NCBI GenBank assembly: GCA_001872575.1
Contig: MNWP01000020.1
Location: forward strand, 72,747 to 136,746
Reading direction: 5' to 3'
Source of the DNA: Candidatus Peregrinibacteria bacterium CG1_02_54_53
GTDB taxonomy: Bacteria > Patescibacteriota > Gracilibacteria > Peribacterales > Peribacteraceae
DNA length: 64,000 nt
The notes beneath the pieces are model-generated. The model worked only from the letters and a program-made list of their open reading frames with translations, was not told where the DNA came from and did no database searches. Each line of letters starts with the position of its first letter. Position 1 is the stretch's first letter. Of this stretch, positions 30,111 through 41,067 are shown in pieces. Made by a program: the position numbers and the translations under genes.

Positions 30111-30866
30111 ATGGCGATGATCGATTATTCTTGGGTCGTGCTCTTCGCAGTGCTGGGGCTGGTTTTCGGGAGTTTCGGCACGGTGCTGATATGTCGCGTT
30201 CCTCTTCATAAGAACATCGGCGGGCGATCACATTGTCCGCAGTGCAGGCATGTGCTGTCGCCCATCGAGCTCGTCCCTCTTATGAGTTACATACTGCAGT
30301 GCGGCCGTTGTCGTCACTGTCATCGGACCATCAATGCACTGTATCCCGGTATCGAACTGTCATCGGCTCTGCTGTTTACCCTGGCTCTCTTTCTCGATCG
30401 ATCGCCTTTGCCGGCCCTGCTGCTTGCACTCGCACTGTGGTTGCTCCTTCTCATCGCGGTTATCGATATGCATACGCGCACTATTCACGACGTTCTTAAT
30501 TTTTCATTTGTGTTCCTCGCCGTTGCGTATGCGATTGCCATTGGTGAGTTTCAAGCAATCGGTGCCCTGCTCCTTGGCGGGTTTTTCGGGCTTCAATGGT
30601 TGCTGAGTCGTGGGCGATGGGTGGGGAGCGGAGATATTCTTCTCGGCGTCGGTATCGGCTTTCTATTGGGCTCTATGGCGCCAGCACTTCTCTGCCTGGG
30701 GCTTTCGTACGTACTCGGCGCCATTGTGGCGAGCTATCTTCTCGTCACACGCAAGGCCACATCGAAAAGCGCCGTGCCGTTTGGTCCGTTTTTGGCAATG
30801 TCCACACTGCTCACCGTTGTTTTCGGAGACCGCATCATTGCCGTTCTCATCCTCGGATTGTTCTGA
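30111..30866 (+). CDS. pilD: type IV prepilin peptidase
   Basis: VFGSFGTVLICRVPLHKNIGGRSHCPQCRHVLSPIELVPLMSYILQCGRCRHCHRTI; A24 aspartates (AVIDMHTRTI, GSGDILLGVG). Confidence 0.94.
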   Translation: MAMIDYSWVVLFAVLGLVFGSFGTVLICRVPLHKNIGGRSHCPQCRHVLSPIELVPLMSYILQCGRCRHCHRTINALYPGIELSSALLFTLALFLDRSPLPALLLALALWLLLLIAVIDMHTRTIHDVLNFSFVFLAVAYAIAIGEFQAIGALLLGGFFGLQWLLSRGRWVGSGDILLGVGIGFLLGSMAPALLCLGLSYVLGAIVASYLLVTRKATSKSAVPFGPFLAMSTLLTVVFGDRIIAVLILGLF

Positions 30867-31132
30867 GGCTTGTTCCGGCATGAGAATTCCCACACATAAA
30901 ATGAGGGCTCTCGCCCGACAGAAGTGGGGCAAGAGCCCGGTAAGTGCCATCGTTTGCACTATTCGCCCGGAAAACCGGAGCGCCGCCACCGAAATGAATG
31001 TCTCAGTGAGGAGCTTAGTGATGGCCCCCCTATCGTACAGAAAGTCGCCAGAATGTCAAGTTACGGTAACGTGGCATATTGTCGCAGAGGATCCATTGGC
31101 GACATCTCATGCTTCGCGCATACTCTTTCCCG

Positions 31133-31570
31133 ATGAAAGTCACTGCCGAGAACCGCCGGGCACGCTTCGATTACGAAATCGTCGAGACCCTGGAAGCCGG
31201 TATCATGCTGACCGGACCCGAAACCAAATCATGCCGACAGGGCAACGTCAATCTCGCAAGTTCGTACGTCACGTTTCGTGATGGAAAGCCATTTCTCATA
31301 AATGCCTCTGTTGCTGCCTATCAATTTGCCGCACATGCCCCGCACGAGGAGCGACGCGATCGTGCATTGCTGCTCAAAACAAAAGAGTTTCGCAGGCTCC
31401 AATCCTGGTCTGAAGAAAAAGGCTGCGCAGTCGTCCCTCTCGAGATTCGCGTCGGGAAATTTGTAAAAGTACTGTTGGGTGTGGGACGAGGACGCAAGAA
31501 AACCGACAAACGCCAGCGCATTAAAGAACGAGAAGTGGAGCGCAAGCTCAAGCAGACTGGGGATTACTGA
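31133..31570 (+). CDS. smpB: SsrA-binding protein SmpB
   Basis: NRRARFDYEIVETLEAGIMLTGPETKSCRQGNVNLASSY; GRGRKKTDKRQRIKERE. Confidence 0.95.
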   Translation: MKVTAENRRARFDYEIVETLEAGIMLTGPETKSCRQGNVNLASSYVTFRDGKPFLINASVAAYQFAAHAPHEERRDRALLLKTKEFRRLQSWSEEKGCAVVPLEIRVGKFVKVLLGVGRGRKKTDKRQRIKEREVERKLKQTGDY

Positions 31571-32706
31571 GTATCACCGAGATGTCGCGAAAATTCCTGC
31601 GCCGAAAAGTAGCGGGCATCCCCTGCAAGGAAGGCAAGGCCCAGCGTGGGGTAATCACAGAGGGCAAGCTTGTGGCGTGCCATAGCTTCCCACCACACAC
31701 CAAAAAGAAGCTCGAGATCTGCGCAGACACGTTCTTCATCCTGCCCGTGTGCCTCGAGTGCGCTTGTAATTGTGAGTTGCTCCAGGAGAAAGCGCCTACT
31801 CTCAAATGAGTCTTGTGTATTCAACATCGCAGCAGAGAAGTACTCCTCGACAAGACCGGAAACAGGTCGATTCCAGTCTTGAATATATGTGCCAAGTTGT
31901 TCAAGTGCGCGAGGCGGCAAACTCGCATGCCACGCATCGGCGATCCAATCGATTGCCTGTCGTTGGTCATCAGTAGAGAATTCAGATTTGCCTTCAAGAA
32001 GCCTTTTCAGCCTCTGTCGTAGATCCAACGCGTAACGGATGCATTTGCCGGTTTTAAGTGAGAGTAAATGCGGCTGAGCTCGCTCGATCAGGCTACTGAT
32101 ACGACCTTGTGGTCCGCGTATATTCGTCTCTGGTCCAGCCAGATACCGCGCAAAACGCTTATCCACCATTGTGGGTTTGCGGTCGCTCACGCGGACAAGG
32201 GTGTCACTGGTGAGCTCCATCAGCCGACCCCGCTTCCAGTGGGGATTGCTGGGCGTTTCGGCGATGTACTCACCACGACTGAATACATGTATCAGGTCTC
32301 TGCGGGTTTTACTCAGACACTCATCGCGTGTCACTTTCTGTGTGTGCAGAGCAGCGGCATGCTGCGTAATACTATGTGAGAGATATCGCATGAGGTGATC
32401 TGCCTGCTTCAGTTCACCAGGTTTAATCGTTGCGGTGGGATGTGTATGGAGTTCCTGTTCCACAACATGGAGCAGGCATTTGCGCAAATCCTCGGCAAAG
32501 TCGGCGATGGTGAGTTCAGTACGATCACAATGCGGACGCAAGTGCCACGGGACGATCCATGGGTTGATGTAGGCGGTTGTATTCCCGGCTAACTGCAGTT
32601 GGATGACCTTATCCTGTTCTGCAATGCAGGAACGTAAAAAAACGGAGTCATACTCATCGTGCCGCTCGGGTATTACCTGAGGAGAACGCTCCATAGAGTG
32701 TATCAC
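31564..32706 (-). CDS. hypothetical protein (380 aa)
   Basis: Long ORF fully occupying the smpB-recR interval, 7-bp convergent overlap with smpB; no family recognised. Confidence 0.65.
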   Translation of the reverse strand: MIHSMERSPQVIPERHDEYDSVFLRSCIAEQDKVIQLQLAGNTTAYINPWIVPWHLRPHCDRTELTIADFAEDLRKCLLHVVEQELHTHPTATIKPGELKQADHLMRYLSHSITQHAAALHTQKVTRDECLSKTRRDLIHVFSRGEYIAETPSNPHWKRGRLMELTSDTLVRVSDRKPTMVDKRFARYLAGPETNIRGPQGRISSLIERAQPHLLSLKTGKCIRYALDLRQRLKRLLEGKSEFSTDDQRQAIDWIADAWHASLPPRALEQLGTYIQDWNRPVSGLVEEYFSAAMLNTQDSFESRRFLLEQLTITSALEAHGQDEERVCADLELLFGVWWEAMARHKLALCDYPTLGLAFLAGDARYFSAQEFSRHLGDTQ

Positions 32707-32787
32707 TCTAACAGCAGGCGCCGTTTCGACAAGGAATCAGATAGTTTCCTTTCGCACCATATCCTGCATCCTGCATACTGCTCTCAC

Positions 32788-33381
32788 ATGTCTCTTCTCC
32801 CTCCCCAAATCACCAGGGCCATCGAGGAATTTTCGAAGCTCCCCGGCATCGGGGCCAAGTCCGCCGAACGATTGACGTTTCACTTGCTGCGCAGCTCCAA
32901 GGCTTCGCCCGAAACACTGGGCAAGGCACTCACCGACCTTAAAATTGAACTGAAGTACTGCAAATGCTGTCAGATGGTGACGCTGCAGGAAGAGTGTTCC
33001 ATTTGCTCCGATTCCACTCGCGACCATGCAACGCTGTTGGTAGTCGAGAATCCTCTCGATGTGATCGCTTTCGAGCGTTCGGGATACAAAGGCGTCTATC
33101 ATGTTCTGCACGGAGTGCTCTCTCCTATCGATGGCATGGGGCCCGAACAGCTCAAGCTACGCGAGCTCGTTGAACGCTGCACGGACGGTATTGAAGAAGT
33201 GATTGTCGCCACTAATCCCGATGTGGAGGGCGAAGCAACGGCCAGCTTCATTCGTGAGCGCCTGAAAAACAACGTTGCAAAAATCACGCGTCTCGCACAC
33301 GGGCTACCCATGGGAGCGGATATTGAATTTGCGGATCAAGTGACGCTGAAAGAGGCGATTGAGGGTAGAAGAACTCTCTGA
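32788..33381 (+). CDS. recR: recombination mediator RecR
   Basis: LPGIGAKSAERLTFHLL HhH, CKCCQMVTLQEECSIC Zn finger, TOPRIM (LLVVENPLDV). Confidence 0.95.
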   Translation: MSLLPPQITRAIEEFSKLPGIGAKSAERLTFHLLRSSKASPETLGKALTDLKIELKYCKCCQMVTLQEECSICSDSTRDHATLLVVENPLDVIAFERSGYKGVYHVLHGVLSPIDGMGPEQLKLRELVERCTDGIEEVIVATNPDVEGEATASFIRERLKNNVAKITRLAHGLPMGADIEFADQVTLKEAIEGRRTL

Positions 33382-33385
33382 TGGA

Positions 33386-34897
33386 TCAATGACGGAATCC
33401 CCGTACTCCGGTCGTCACCATCGGAATCTTCAGCTCATTTGCTTTGGCGATCACTTCTGCATCGCGCATCGATCCCCCCGGCTGGATGATGGCGGCGATC
33501 CCCTCTTTGGCTGCGGCTTCCACGCTATCGGGGAACGGGAAGAATGCATCACTGGCCATAACGGCACCTTTTGCTTTCTCGCCCGCTCGTCGAGCCGCGA
33601 TAATGGTCGAATCCACTCTGCTGGTCTGACCGGCGCCGATACCGACGGTACAGACATCCTTTACGAAGACGATGGCGTTTGATTTGGTATGTTTCACAAT
33701 TTTCCATGCAAAGAGGAGGTCACGAACCTGGTCCTTCGTCGGCTTGGTCTCCGTCGTACACGTGAGATCCTTCTCCGTCACCACGCGCGTGTCGAGGTTC
33801 TGCACGAGCATCCCCCCCAGCGCAGTACGGAAGGAGGCCACCTCCGCATTGGGTTTGAGACAATGGTTTTCGATCACGCGGATCTTCGATTTCTTTTTGA
33901 GCAGCTCCAAGGCGGCGGGTTCATAGCTGGGAGCGATGATGATTTCAACAAAGATTTTCTGCTCGATGATTTTTGCAATAACTCTCTCGGTACAGAGTCG
34001 ATTGAGAGCGATGATAACGCCGAAGGCCGAGAGACGATCGGCATCGTACGCACGCTGGAACGCTTCGGCAATATCACTGTGCGAAGCCGCGCCAGAGGGG
34101 TTGGCGTGTTTGATACAGGCGGCGGTCGGTTCCTCAAATTCACAGACGAGATTCCATGCGCCATCGGCATCGAGAATGTTGAGGTAACTCATCTGTTTTT
34201 CCTCCTGCAGAACCATCCAATCGGGCGGGCTACCCTTCAGCTCGTAGAAGGCGCCCCACTGGTGCGGGTTCTCGCCGTATCGCAGCTTCATGCGATTCGT
34301 GAGTGCGATACCTGTGTTCTCACCATCAGAGAGCGTGCGGGCAATGGCACAGTCGTAGGCTGCAGTGTGCAGAAAGACTTTCTGGGCAAGTCGTGTTCGC
34401 GTCTCGGGCTTCGTGTTCCCCTCCTTCAACTCTGTAAGTATCGACGGGTAGTCTTGCGGGTCGCAGAGAACGGTGACGCTCTCGGCATTCTTGGCTGCCG
34501 CCCTGAGCAGGCTGGGTCCACCGATGTCGATTTGCTCAATGACTTCTTCACTCGTGATGCCCGGTTTGGCCGCAGTTTCTTCAAACGGGTAGAGGTTTAC
34601 GCACACAAGATCGATCGGTTCAACCTTAAGCTTCTTCGCCTCGGCAACATGCTTCTGATCTTCACGCCGAAAGAGGAGCCCCCCAAAAATGAGCGGGTGC
34701 AATGTCTTGAGTCTGCCGTCGAAGCACTCGGGAAACCCCGTGACCTTCTCGACGGGTGTTACGGGAATATTGGCTTTCTCCAGGGTTTTCTGCGTCCCTC
34801 CGGTCGAGATGATTTCATATCCAAGTTCGATGAGCCCGCGGGCAAAATCCTCGATGCCGTGCTTGTCACTGACTGAGAGGAGGGCGCGTCGAATCAT
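33386..34897 (-). CDS. purH: bifunctional AICAR transformylase / IMP cyclohydrolase
   Basis: RALLSVSDKHGIEDFARGL, TGFPECFDGRLKTLHPLIFGGLL, GIGAGQTSRVDS. Confidence 0.97.
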   Translation of the reverse strand: MIRRALLSVSDKHGIEDFARGLIELGYEIISTGGTQKTLEKANIPVTPVEKVTGFPECFDGRLKTLHPLIFGGLLFRREDQKHVAEAKKLKVEPIDLVCVNLYPFEETAAKPGITSEEVIEQIDIGGPSLLRAAAKNAESVTVLCDPQDYPSILTELKEGNTKPETRTRLAQKVFLHTAAYDCAIARTLSDGENTGIALTNRMKLRYGENPHQWGAFYELKGSPPDWMVLQEEKQMSYLNILDADGAWNLVCEFEEPTAACIKHANPSGAASHSDIAEAFQRAYDADRLSAFGVIIALNRLCTERVIAKIIEQKIFVEIIIAPSYEPAALELLKKKSKIRVIENHCLKPNAEVASFRTALGGMLVQNLDTRVVTEKDLTCTTETKPTKDQVRDLLFAWKIVKHTKSNAIVFVKDVCTVGIGAGQTSRVDSTIIAARRAGEKAKGAVMASDAFFPFPDSVEAAAKEGIAAIIQPGGSMRDAEVIAKANELKIPMVTTGVRGFRH

Positions 34898-35140
34898 GGG
34901 GAGAAAAGAGCGTACACAGTCTAGCGATGTCGCAAAGGGAAGCCAAGGGTTCTCGCTTAAAAAAGCGACTGCCGGCCGACCATACCAAAGTCCGCAGTCA
35001 GATGTATGACATCCTCATTCGCGTTTACAGAACCGATACCGGCTATCTGCGGCAGTGCGGGAAGTTCGTTGTGCTTGCATAGAGTGCTCGTTACAATGCG
35101 TGCGATTTTGCTTCAGTTCTCACGTATTCCCCCTTCTTTC

Positions 35141-37219
35141 ATGTCTGTGCCTCTCCTTCCGTATCTCTTTGCTGTTGTGGGTTGCGGCGTGCTCGCCGTG
35201 ATCGTCTCTATTGCTTTTTCCCGGATCATAGTCAGTAAGGATTCCGGCAACGAACGTATGCGCAGCATTGCGGCGCAGGTGCGTGCGGGGGCAATGGCAT
35301 TCCTCATGCGGGAATATAGAGTGATCGGCATATTCGTTGCAGTTGTTTCGGTTCTTCTCTACTTCTTCCTCGATACAGGAGTACAGGGATTGCGCGAAGG
35401 CGTCTTCAGTCTTCCGTTCATCGCATGCTCGTTTATTGTGGGTGCACTCTGTTCGGCGATTGCCGGATTCGTCGGTATGCGCACGGCAACGAATGCGAAT
35501 GTCCGCACGACGCAAGCAGCGACAATCAGTCTGAGCGGAGCCTTGAGAGTGGCGTTTCTCAGCGGCTCTGTGATGGGTCTCACGGTTGTAGGCATAGGAT
35601 TAATCGGTTTAGGAACGTTGCTCATTCTCTTTCTGACGGTCTTCGGACTCCCGTTGGGTGCGGCGATCCAGATTCTTACAGGATTCAGTTTCGGTGCCTC
35701 GTCCGTGGCGCTCTTTGCCCGCGTCGGAGGTGGCATCTACACAAAAGCGGCAGATGTTGGAGCGGATCTTGTCGGTAAAGTGGAGGCGGGTATTCCCGAG
35801 GATGATCCGCGCAACCCCGCGGTGATCGCAGACAACGTCGGAGATAACGTCGGAGACGTTGCAGGAATGGGCGCCGATCTTTTTGAGAGTTACGTCGGTT
35901 CGCTTGTCGCAGCCATGCTGATCGGTTTCGCGGTCAATTGGGGCGGTGATGCCAGTATGATGGCCGTACTCTTTCCGCTGCTTATCGCGGGCCTTGGCAT
36001 TGTGGCGAGCATCATCGGTTCGTTCGCAGTGCGCACGCGGGAGGGAGGTGAAAAAGTGCATGGCGCCATGCGCAACGGCACGCTGCTCGCTGCCGTTATT
36101 GTCATCGTTGGATCTTTTTTCATCGCGCGCATGATCCTGCCTTCCGATCGCGCGATGGGGGTGTTCATTGCACTGATCTCGGGTCTCGTTGTCGGCGTCA
36201 TCATCGGGCTTTTGACCGAGTACTACACATCGGCAAGCTATAAGCCGGTACAAAAACTGGCAGAGTCAGCGAAAACCGGTTCGGCGACTGTGATGATTTC
36301 AGGACTCGCGCTCGGCTATATATCCACGTGGTTGCCGATTGCATTCATCGCCCTTGCGATTCTCATCGCTCACTGGGGTGCCGGACTCTATGGCATTGCG
36401 ATCAGTGCGATTGGCATGCTTTCCACGCTTGGCATCACGCTCGCCGTTGATGCTTATGGACCGGTTGCAGACAATGCCGGCGGTATTGCAGAGATGTCGC
36501 ATCTTCCGAAGGAAGTACGCGAACGCACAGATGCGCTCGATAGCGCGGGCAATACAACGGCCGCAATCGGCAAGGGTTTTGCCATCGGCTCGGCGGCACT
36601 CACCACACTGGCGCTCTTCACGGCTTTCTCGCAAGCCACGGGAATTGAGGTGCTTAACCTCATGAATCCGCTCACCCTTATCGGTCTGCTCACCGGTGGC
36701 ACGATGGCGTTCGTTTTCTGTGCGCTTACCATGCAGGCCGTTGGCCGTGCCGCATTCTCGATAGTGGAAGAAGTGCGCAGACAGTTCAAAGAAACGCCGG
36801 GGCTCATGGAGGGAACGGCGCAGGGTGACAGTGCGCGGTGCGTGGATATCGCAACGGCTGCCGCCATTCGTGAGATGGTGATTCCCGGCATCCTCGCGAT
36901 TGCCGTACCCGTCCTGATCGGACTGATCTTTGGTGCCGAGGCTCTTGGAGGACTTCTTGCGGGATCTCTTGTCACGGGTGTGCTCATGGCCATTTCCATG
37001 GCGAACAGCGGTGGTGCCTGGGACAACGCGAAGAAGTACATCGAGTCCGGTCACTTGGGCGGAAAGGGCAGCGATGCGCACAAGGCCGCGATTGTCGGCG
37101 ATACGGTGGGCGATCCATTCAAAGATACTTCGGGTCCCTCGATCAATATTCTGATCAAACTGATGTCTATCGTCTCGCTCCTCACTGCGGGGTTGTACTC
37201 GACCGGAGCGATATTCTGA
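35141..37219 (+). CDS. hppA: membrane-bound ion-translocating pyrophosphatase
   Basis: [64 protein letters not shown] (K+-dependent type by the A residue). Confidence 0.95.
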   Translation: MSVPLLPYLFAVVGCGVLAVIVSIAFSRIIVSKDSGNERMRSIAAQVRAGAMAFLMREYRVIGIFVAVVSVLLYFFLDTGVQGLREGVFSLPFIACSFIVGALCSAIAGFVGMRTATNANVRTTQAATISLSGALRVAFLSGSVMGLTVVGIGLIGLGTLLILFLTVFGLPLGAAIQILTGFSFGASSVALFARVGGGIYTKAADVGADLVGKVEAGIPEDDPRNPAVIADNVGDNVGDVAGMGADLFESYVGSLVAAMLIGFAVNWGGDASMMAVLFPLLIAGLGIVASIIGSFAVRTREGGEKVHGAMRNGTLLAAVIVIVGSFFIARMILPSDRAMGVFIALISGLVVGVIIGLLTEYYTSASYKPVQKLAESAKTGSATVMISGLALGYISTWLPIAFIALAILIAHWGAGLYGIAISAIGMLSTLGITLAVDAYGPVADNAGGIAEMSHLPKEVRERTDALDSAGNTTAAIGKGFAIGSAALTTLALFTAFSQATGIEVLNLMNPLTLIGLLTGGTMAFVFCALTMQAVGRAAFSIVEEVRRQFKETPGLMEGTAQGDSARCVDIATAAAIREMVIPGILAIAVPVLIGLIFGAEALGGLLAGSLVTGVLMAISMANSGGAWDNAKKYIESGHLGGKGSDAHKAAIVGDTVGDPFKDTSGPSINILIKLMSIVSLLTAGLYSTGAIF

Positions 37220-37352
37220 GCATTCTCTTGTCAGAAAGGGCACACAACAGTGTGTAGCTATTTCCCCTCCGGCAGTCGACTGACGCCGCGGAAGCCCATG
37301 TTATGCCATTCTGACGACTCCGATGATCCGCAGACATACACAAGTGTGCATC

Positions 37353-37382
37353 TTTGCAGAGAATGGCGTTCTGTGCTATAAT
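37353..37382 (+). promoter_or_regulatory. sigma70-like promoter for the T4P/response-regulator operon
   Basis: TTGCAG - 18 nt - TATAAT (extended TGCTATAAT), about 20 nt before ATG 37403. Confidence 0.6.
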
Positions 37383-37402
37383 TTACGGTACAAACACACC
37401 AT

Positions 37403-37936
37403 ATGTCTGTCTCTCAAAAAGCTCTTCCGGATGACGCGCACACAGGGGAATTGCCTGTGACTGATACAACAAAAAGCGCAGATCTTCCAGTCACACAGCC
37501 GCCCGCCCCCGCCGCGAAAGGGAGCCAAGAAAATGCCCCTGTTGCTGCTGCAAAACCGACGCCGACATCAGGAAAAAATCTCAAGAAGATTCTTATCGTA
37601 GAAGATGAAAGGCCTCTTGCGCATGCGCTCGAGCTGAAATTCCGTCATGAGGGTTTCGATACCCACATTTGTCTTGATGGTGAAGATGCCCTCAAAGAGG
37701 CGACGGAGGGAAAGTACGACGTCATCTTGCTCGATCTCATCATGCCACGCATGGATGGGTTCACGTTCCTTCAGGAAATGAAGACACGCGGAGTAAAGAC
37801 TCCGACTGTTGTGCTCAGTAATCTCGGTCAGGATGAAGACAAGACGCGTGCGCAATCACTTGGTGCCGTGGGATATTACGTAAAATCCAACACCCCGATC
37901 ATGGAGATCATCAAACAGGTCCAATCTCTTCTCTGA
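37403..37936 (+). CDS. response regulator (receiver domain) with Pro/Ala-rich N-terminus
   Basis: KKILIVEDERPLAHALELKFRHEGF...DVILLDLIMPRMDGFTFL...VGYYVKSNT. Confidence 0.92.
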   Translation: MSVSQKALPDDAHTGELPVTDTTKSADLPVTQPPAPAAKGSQENAPVAAAKPTPTSGKNLKKILIVEDERPLAHALELKFRHEGFDTHICLDGEDALKEATEGKYDVILLDLIMPRMDGFTFLQEMKTRGVKTPTVVLSNLGQDEDKTRAQSLGAVGYYVKSNTPIMEIIKQVQSLL

Positions 37937-39762
37937 TGCCCGTCTCTGACACCGATCTCGGCGCGATTCTCGTCAGGCAGAACTACCTTTCTGACGAAGA
38001 ACTAAAGCGCGTTGAAGCAACGGCGAAAGAACGGAACGTTCCCCTACTCACACTCCTTTTCGAACAAGGGCTTCTGACGCAAAACCTTTACGAAGAGGCG
38101 ATCGCAGAACATTACAAGCTGCCGTTCTACGATCTGCAGGCACACTTTCCCTCCCCCGATGTTATTGCAGAATTGCCCGAGGAGATTGCTGCAAAGTACC
38201 ACATGGTCGTTGCCGAGCATACGGGCGACAAAATCACGGTTGCCACATCAGATCCGGGGCAGAAGGGCCTCGAAGAGATCATTCGCCTGAACTTTGGTCA
38301 GAAAGAAGCGGTGATCGCACCCGGGACGACCGATACAACCAGGTCCGATACAGCGGCAAAGCCGCAGCAGAAGAAAGTGGTGCAGCGTTTGCTGACATTG
38401 GGCAAGAAAGAAGAGAAGACAGAGGCGCCACAGCGCTTTGCCGGAGTCATCACGTTCGTCTATACCCCGCAATCAGGCATCGATGCCGCGTGTCAGCACT
38501 ATCGCAAGCCCCTCTCGACACGCTTTCAGTCGATTATCTCGAATGAACAGAAAGTCGCACCCGAAATTTTGGAAGAAATTCTCAACGATGCCGTCGAACT
38601 GCGGGCATCAGATATCCACTTTGAGCCACAGGAGAAAATTGTCGTGGTGCGATTTCGTATTGATGGCGTCATGCACGAGGCGGGACGCATTCCCAAAGAG
38701 CACTACGAAGGGGTCGTCAACCGTATCAAGATCCAGGCGAATATGCGCATTGACGAGCACTATGCCGCACAGGACGGTGCTATTCGTTATGCCTCGGCTC
38801 ACGGAACCATGGACATCCGTGTTTCGATCGTGCCGGTGGTGGAAGGCGAGAAAGTGGTGATGCGTCTTCTGTCGTCGTACGTGCGCTCCATCACGCTTTT
38901 GGATCTTGGATTCTCGCAGAAGAATCAAGAGATTCTCACTGCGGCTGCGCACAAGCCTTTCGGAATGGTGCTCACCACGGGCCCGACGGGATCGGGAAAA
39001 TCCACCACGCTCACAGCACTGCTCAAAATGCGCAACACGCCCGATGTGAACATTTCGACAATTGAAGATCCGGTCGAGTACAAGATTCCGGGCGTGAATC
39101 ACATTCAGGTGAATCCGAAAACCAATCTCACATTTGCCTCGGGTCTGCGCGCACTTGTGCGACAAGATCCGGACATCGTCCTCGTCGGTGAAATCCGCGA
39201 CGGCGAAACCGCCAACATTTCGGTGAATGCCGCTCTCACGGGTCACTTGGTTTTTTCCACATTACACAGTAACGACGCCGCCACAGCCATTCCGCGTCTT
39301 TTGGATATGGGAGTGGAGCCGTTTCTTCTCGCCTCGACATTGGAGGTCGTCATCGGCCAGCGACTGGTGCGCCGCGTATGCCCACGCTGTCGTCACAGCA
39401 TCAGTGTGCCGGCTGAAGAAGCGCAGAAATTGTTCCCCGGGGCCGACAAGATGATTCCGGCCGCCCAACCACTCACGCTCTACCGTGGCAAGGGCTGTGA
39501 AGCCTGCGGAAACACCGGATACCGAGGCCGCATTGGAATTTACGAATTGCTGGTCATTACACCGGCCATTGAGGAACTCATTCTGCAACGTGCCTCGAGT
39601 TCCGTGCTCAATAAAGCTGCGGTGAAGGATGGAATGCAACTGATGTTCCATGACGGGTTAAACAAGGTGCTTGCCGGGGTTACGACCATCGAAGAGCTAC
39701 TGCGTGTCGCTGCGCCCCCCGCAATCATTCTCCACCCTGCTCATGGCAGAGATGACAAATGA
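37936..39762 (+). CDS. pilB: type IV pilus assembly ATPase PilB/GspE
   Basis: MshEN N-domain; TTGPTGSGKSTTLTALL, Asp/His boxes, CPRCRHSI...CEACGNTGYRGRIGIYELL. Confidence 0.96.
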   Translation: MPVSDTDLGAILVRQNYLSDEELKRVEATAKERNVPLLTLLFEQGLLTQNLYEEAIAEHYKLPFYDLQAHFPSPDVIAELPEEIAAKYHMVVAEHTGDKITVATSDPGQKGLEEIIRLNFGQKEAVIAPGTTDTTRSDTAAKPQQKKVVQRLLTLGKKEEKTEAPQRFAGVITFVYTPQSGIDAACQHYRKPLSTRFQSIISNEQKVAPEILEEILNDAVELRASDIHFEPQEKIVVVRFRIDGVMHEAGRIPKEHYEGVVNRIKIQANMRIDEHYAAQDGAIRYASAHGTMDIRVSIVPVVEGEKVVMRLLSSYVRSITLLDLGFSQKNQEILTAAAHKPFGMVLTTGPTGSGKSTTLTALLKMRNTPDVNISTIEDPVEYKIPGVNHIQVNPKTNLTFASGLRALVRQDPDIVLVGEIRDGETANISVNAALTGHLVFSTLHSNDAATAIPRLLDMGVEPFLLASTLEVVIGQRLVRRVCPRCRHSISVPAEEAQKLFPGADKMIPAAQPLTLYRGKGCEACGNTGYRGRIGIYELLVITPAIEELILQRASSSVLNKAAVKDGMQLMFHDGLNKVLAGVTTIEELLRVAAPPAIILHPAHGRDDK

Positions 39763-41038
39763 ATCAGCGGCCCCCATTGAGCCGACACCTTTGCCGCAGG
39801 AGGCCCCCAAAGAGCCGGCTTCCGTTTCGCCGGAAGCCACGAAGGAGCCAGCTGCGACTTCACTGGAAACACCGAAGGAGCCGGCTGCCGTAACGGAGCA
39901 GGTTACAGAAACAATTCCCGCAAAACCCGTCCCTTCACGATTTGCCGGACAGCGCAAAGAATTGCAGAAATTCTTTGCCTCGCTCAATCACTTGGGCATG
40001 GGCAAACAGCGCATGCTCTTTATCCAGAGCATGGCGATGATGCTCACTGCAGGTCTCTCACTCACCGATGCGCTGAAAACACAGCTTCTCGAGGCAAAAT
40101 CGAAAACCGTCCGCAAGCTCATACAGGGCATCATCACCGCTGTTGAAACAGGCTCATCGCTCTGGAGGGCAATGGACGACCAGTCACTCTTTTCGCCCTA
40201 CGAAATTGCCCTCGTACGCATCGGCGAAGAGGGAGGCAATCTGGCCCGAAACATGCAGTATCTCGCAGAACAACAGGAGAAGGACAGGGCGCTGCGGCAG
40301 AAAGTGAAGATGGCGATGATCTATCCCTCCATTGTCATTGTTTTGGTCTTTGTTCTTGTCATGGGGCTGGGGCTCTTTGTCCTGCCAAATCTTGTGCAGG
40401 TTCTCTACTCGCTGAATGTGGAACTGCCTCTCGCCACGCGTGTCGTCATTGCATTCTCGCAACTTTTCGAGACGCATGGACTGATAATGGCACCCCTTCT
40501 CTTTGTGGTGCTTATTTTGGTTCTGTTAATGGGAAAATACACGCGATTCCGCGTTGTTTCCCAGTGGGTGACTTTTCATACGCCCGGAATCGGCAGCCTG
40601 GCACGCGAAGCTACGATTGCACAATTTGGCGTGATTCTCGGAGGACTTTTGCAGGCAGGCGTGCCTCTTGTGGAAGCCCTTGGCTCTCTTGCAGAGGTGA
40701 CACACATCGTTTCATACAAAAATTTCTACCAAAGATTGCTGGAGCACGTGAATGCAGGCGACTCCTTCAGTAAAAGTTTTGCGGCTCTGCCGGAGTGCAA
40801 TCGTCTCTTTCCCATTTCCGTTCAGCAACTTATCGTCACAGGTGAACGGTCAGGAGGATTGGCAGATGTGCTCGTGAAGATCGCCGACATGTACGACAAG
40901 AAAGCTTCTGAGACGGCAGAGAAACTTCCGGTGATCCTGGAGCCACTGTTGCTCATCATCATTGCCGGTATCGTTGCCGGCATTGCATTTGCTATCATAG
41001 TTCCCATCTATAAGGTTGTCGGGAACATCGGCCGATAG
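39743..41038 (+). CDS. pilC: type IV pilus inner-membrane platform protein PilC/GspF with Pro/Glu-rich N-terminus
   Basis: Duplicated T2SF domain; ALVRIGEEGGNLARNMQYLAEQQEK, TGERSGGLADVLVKIADMYDKK. Confidence 0.93.
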   Translation: MAEMTNESAAPIEPTPLPQEAPKEPASVSPEATKEPAATSLETPKEPAAVTEQVTETIPAKPVPSRFAGQRKELQKFFASLNHLGMGKQRMLFIQSMAMMLTAGLSLTDALKTQLLEAKSKTVRKLIQGIITAVETGSSLWRAMDDQSLFSPYEIALVRIGEEGGNLARNMQYLAEQQEKDRALRQKVKMAMIYPSIVIVLVFVLVMGLGLFVLPNLVQVLYSLNVELPLATRVVIAFSQLFETHGLIMAPLLFVVLILVLLMGKYTRFRVVSQWVTFHTPGIGSLAREATIAQFGVILGGLLQAGVPLVEALGSLAEVTHIVSYKNFYQRLLEHVNAGDSFSKSFAALPECNRLFPISVQQLIVTGERSGGLADVLVKIADMYDKKASETAEKLPVILEPLLLIIIAGIVAGIAFAIIVPIYKVVGNIGR

Positions 41039-41067
41039 GTTGGTTCCCTTTCTTTCCCCCCACAGGT

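Noticed and set aside
30880-31130. tmRNA (ssrA) adjacent to smpB
   Set aside because: No tRNA-like domain or tag ORF hallmarks in the interval
33689-34876. 395-aa plus-strand ORF
   Set aside because: Antisense to purH, no recognisable domain
36299-37243. 314-aa minus-strand ORF
   Set aside because: Antisense to hppA; Arg/Glu/His-rich shadow ORF
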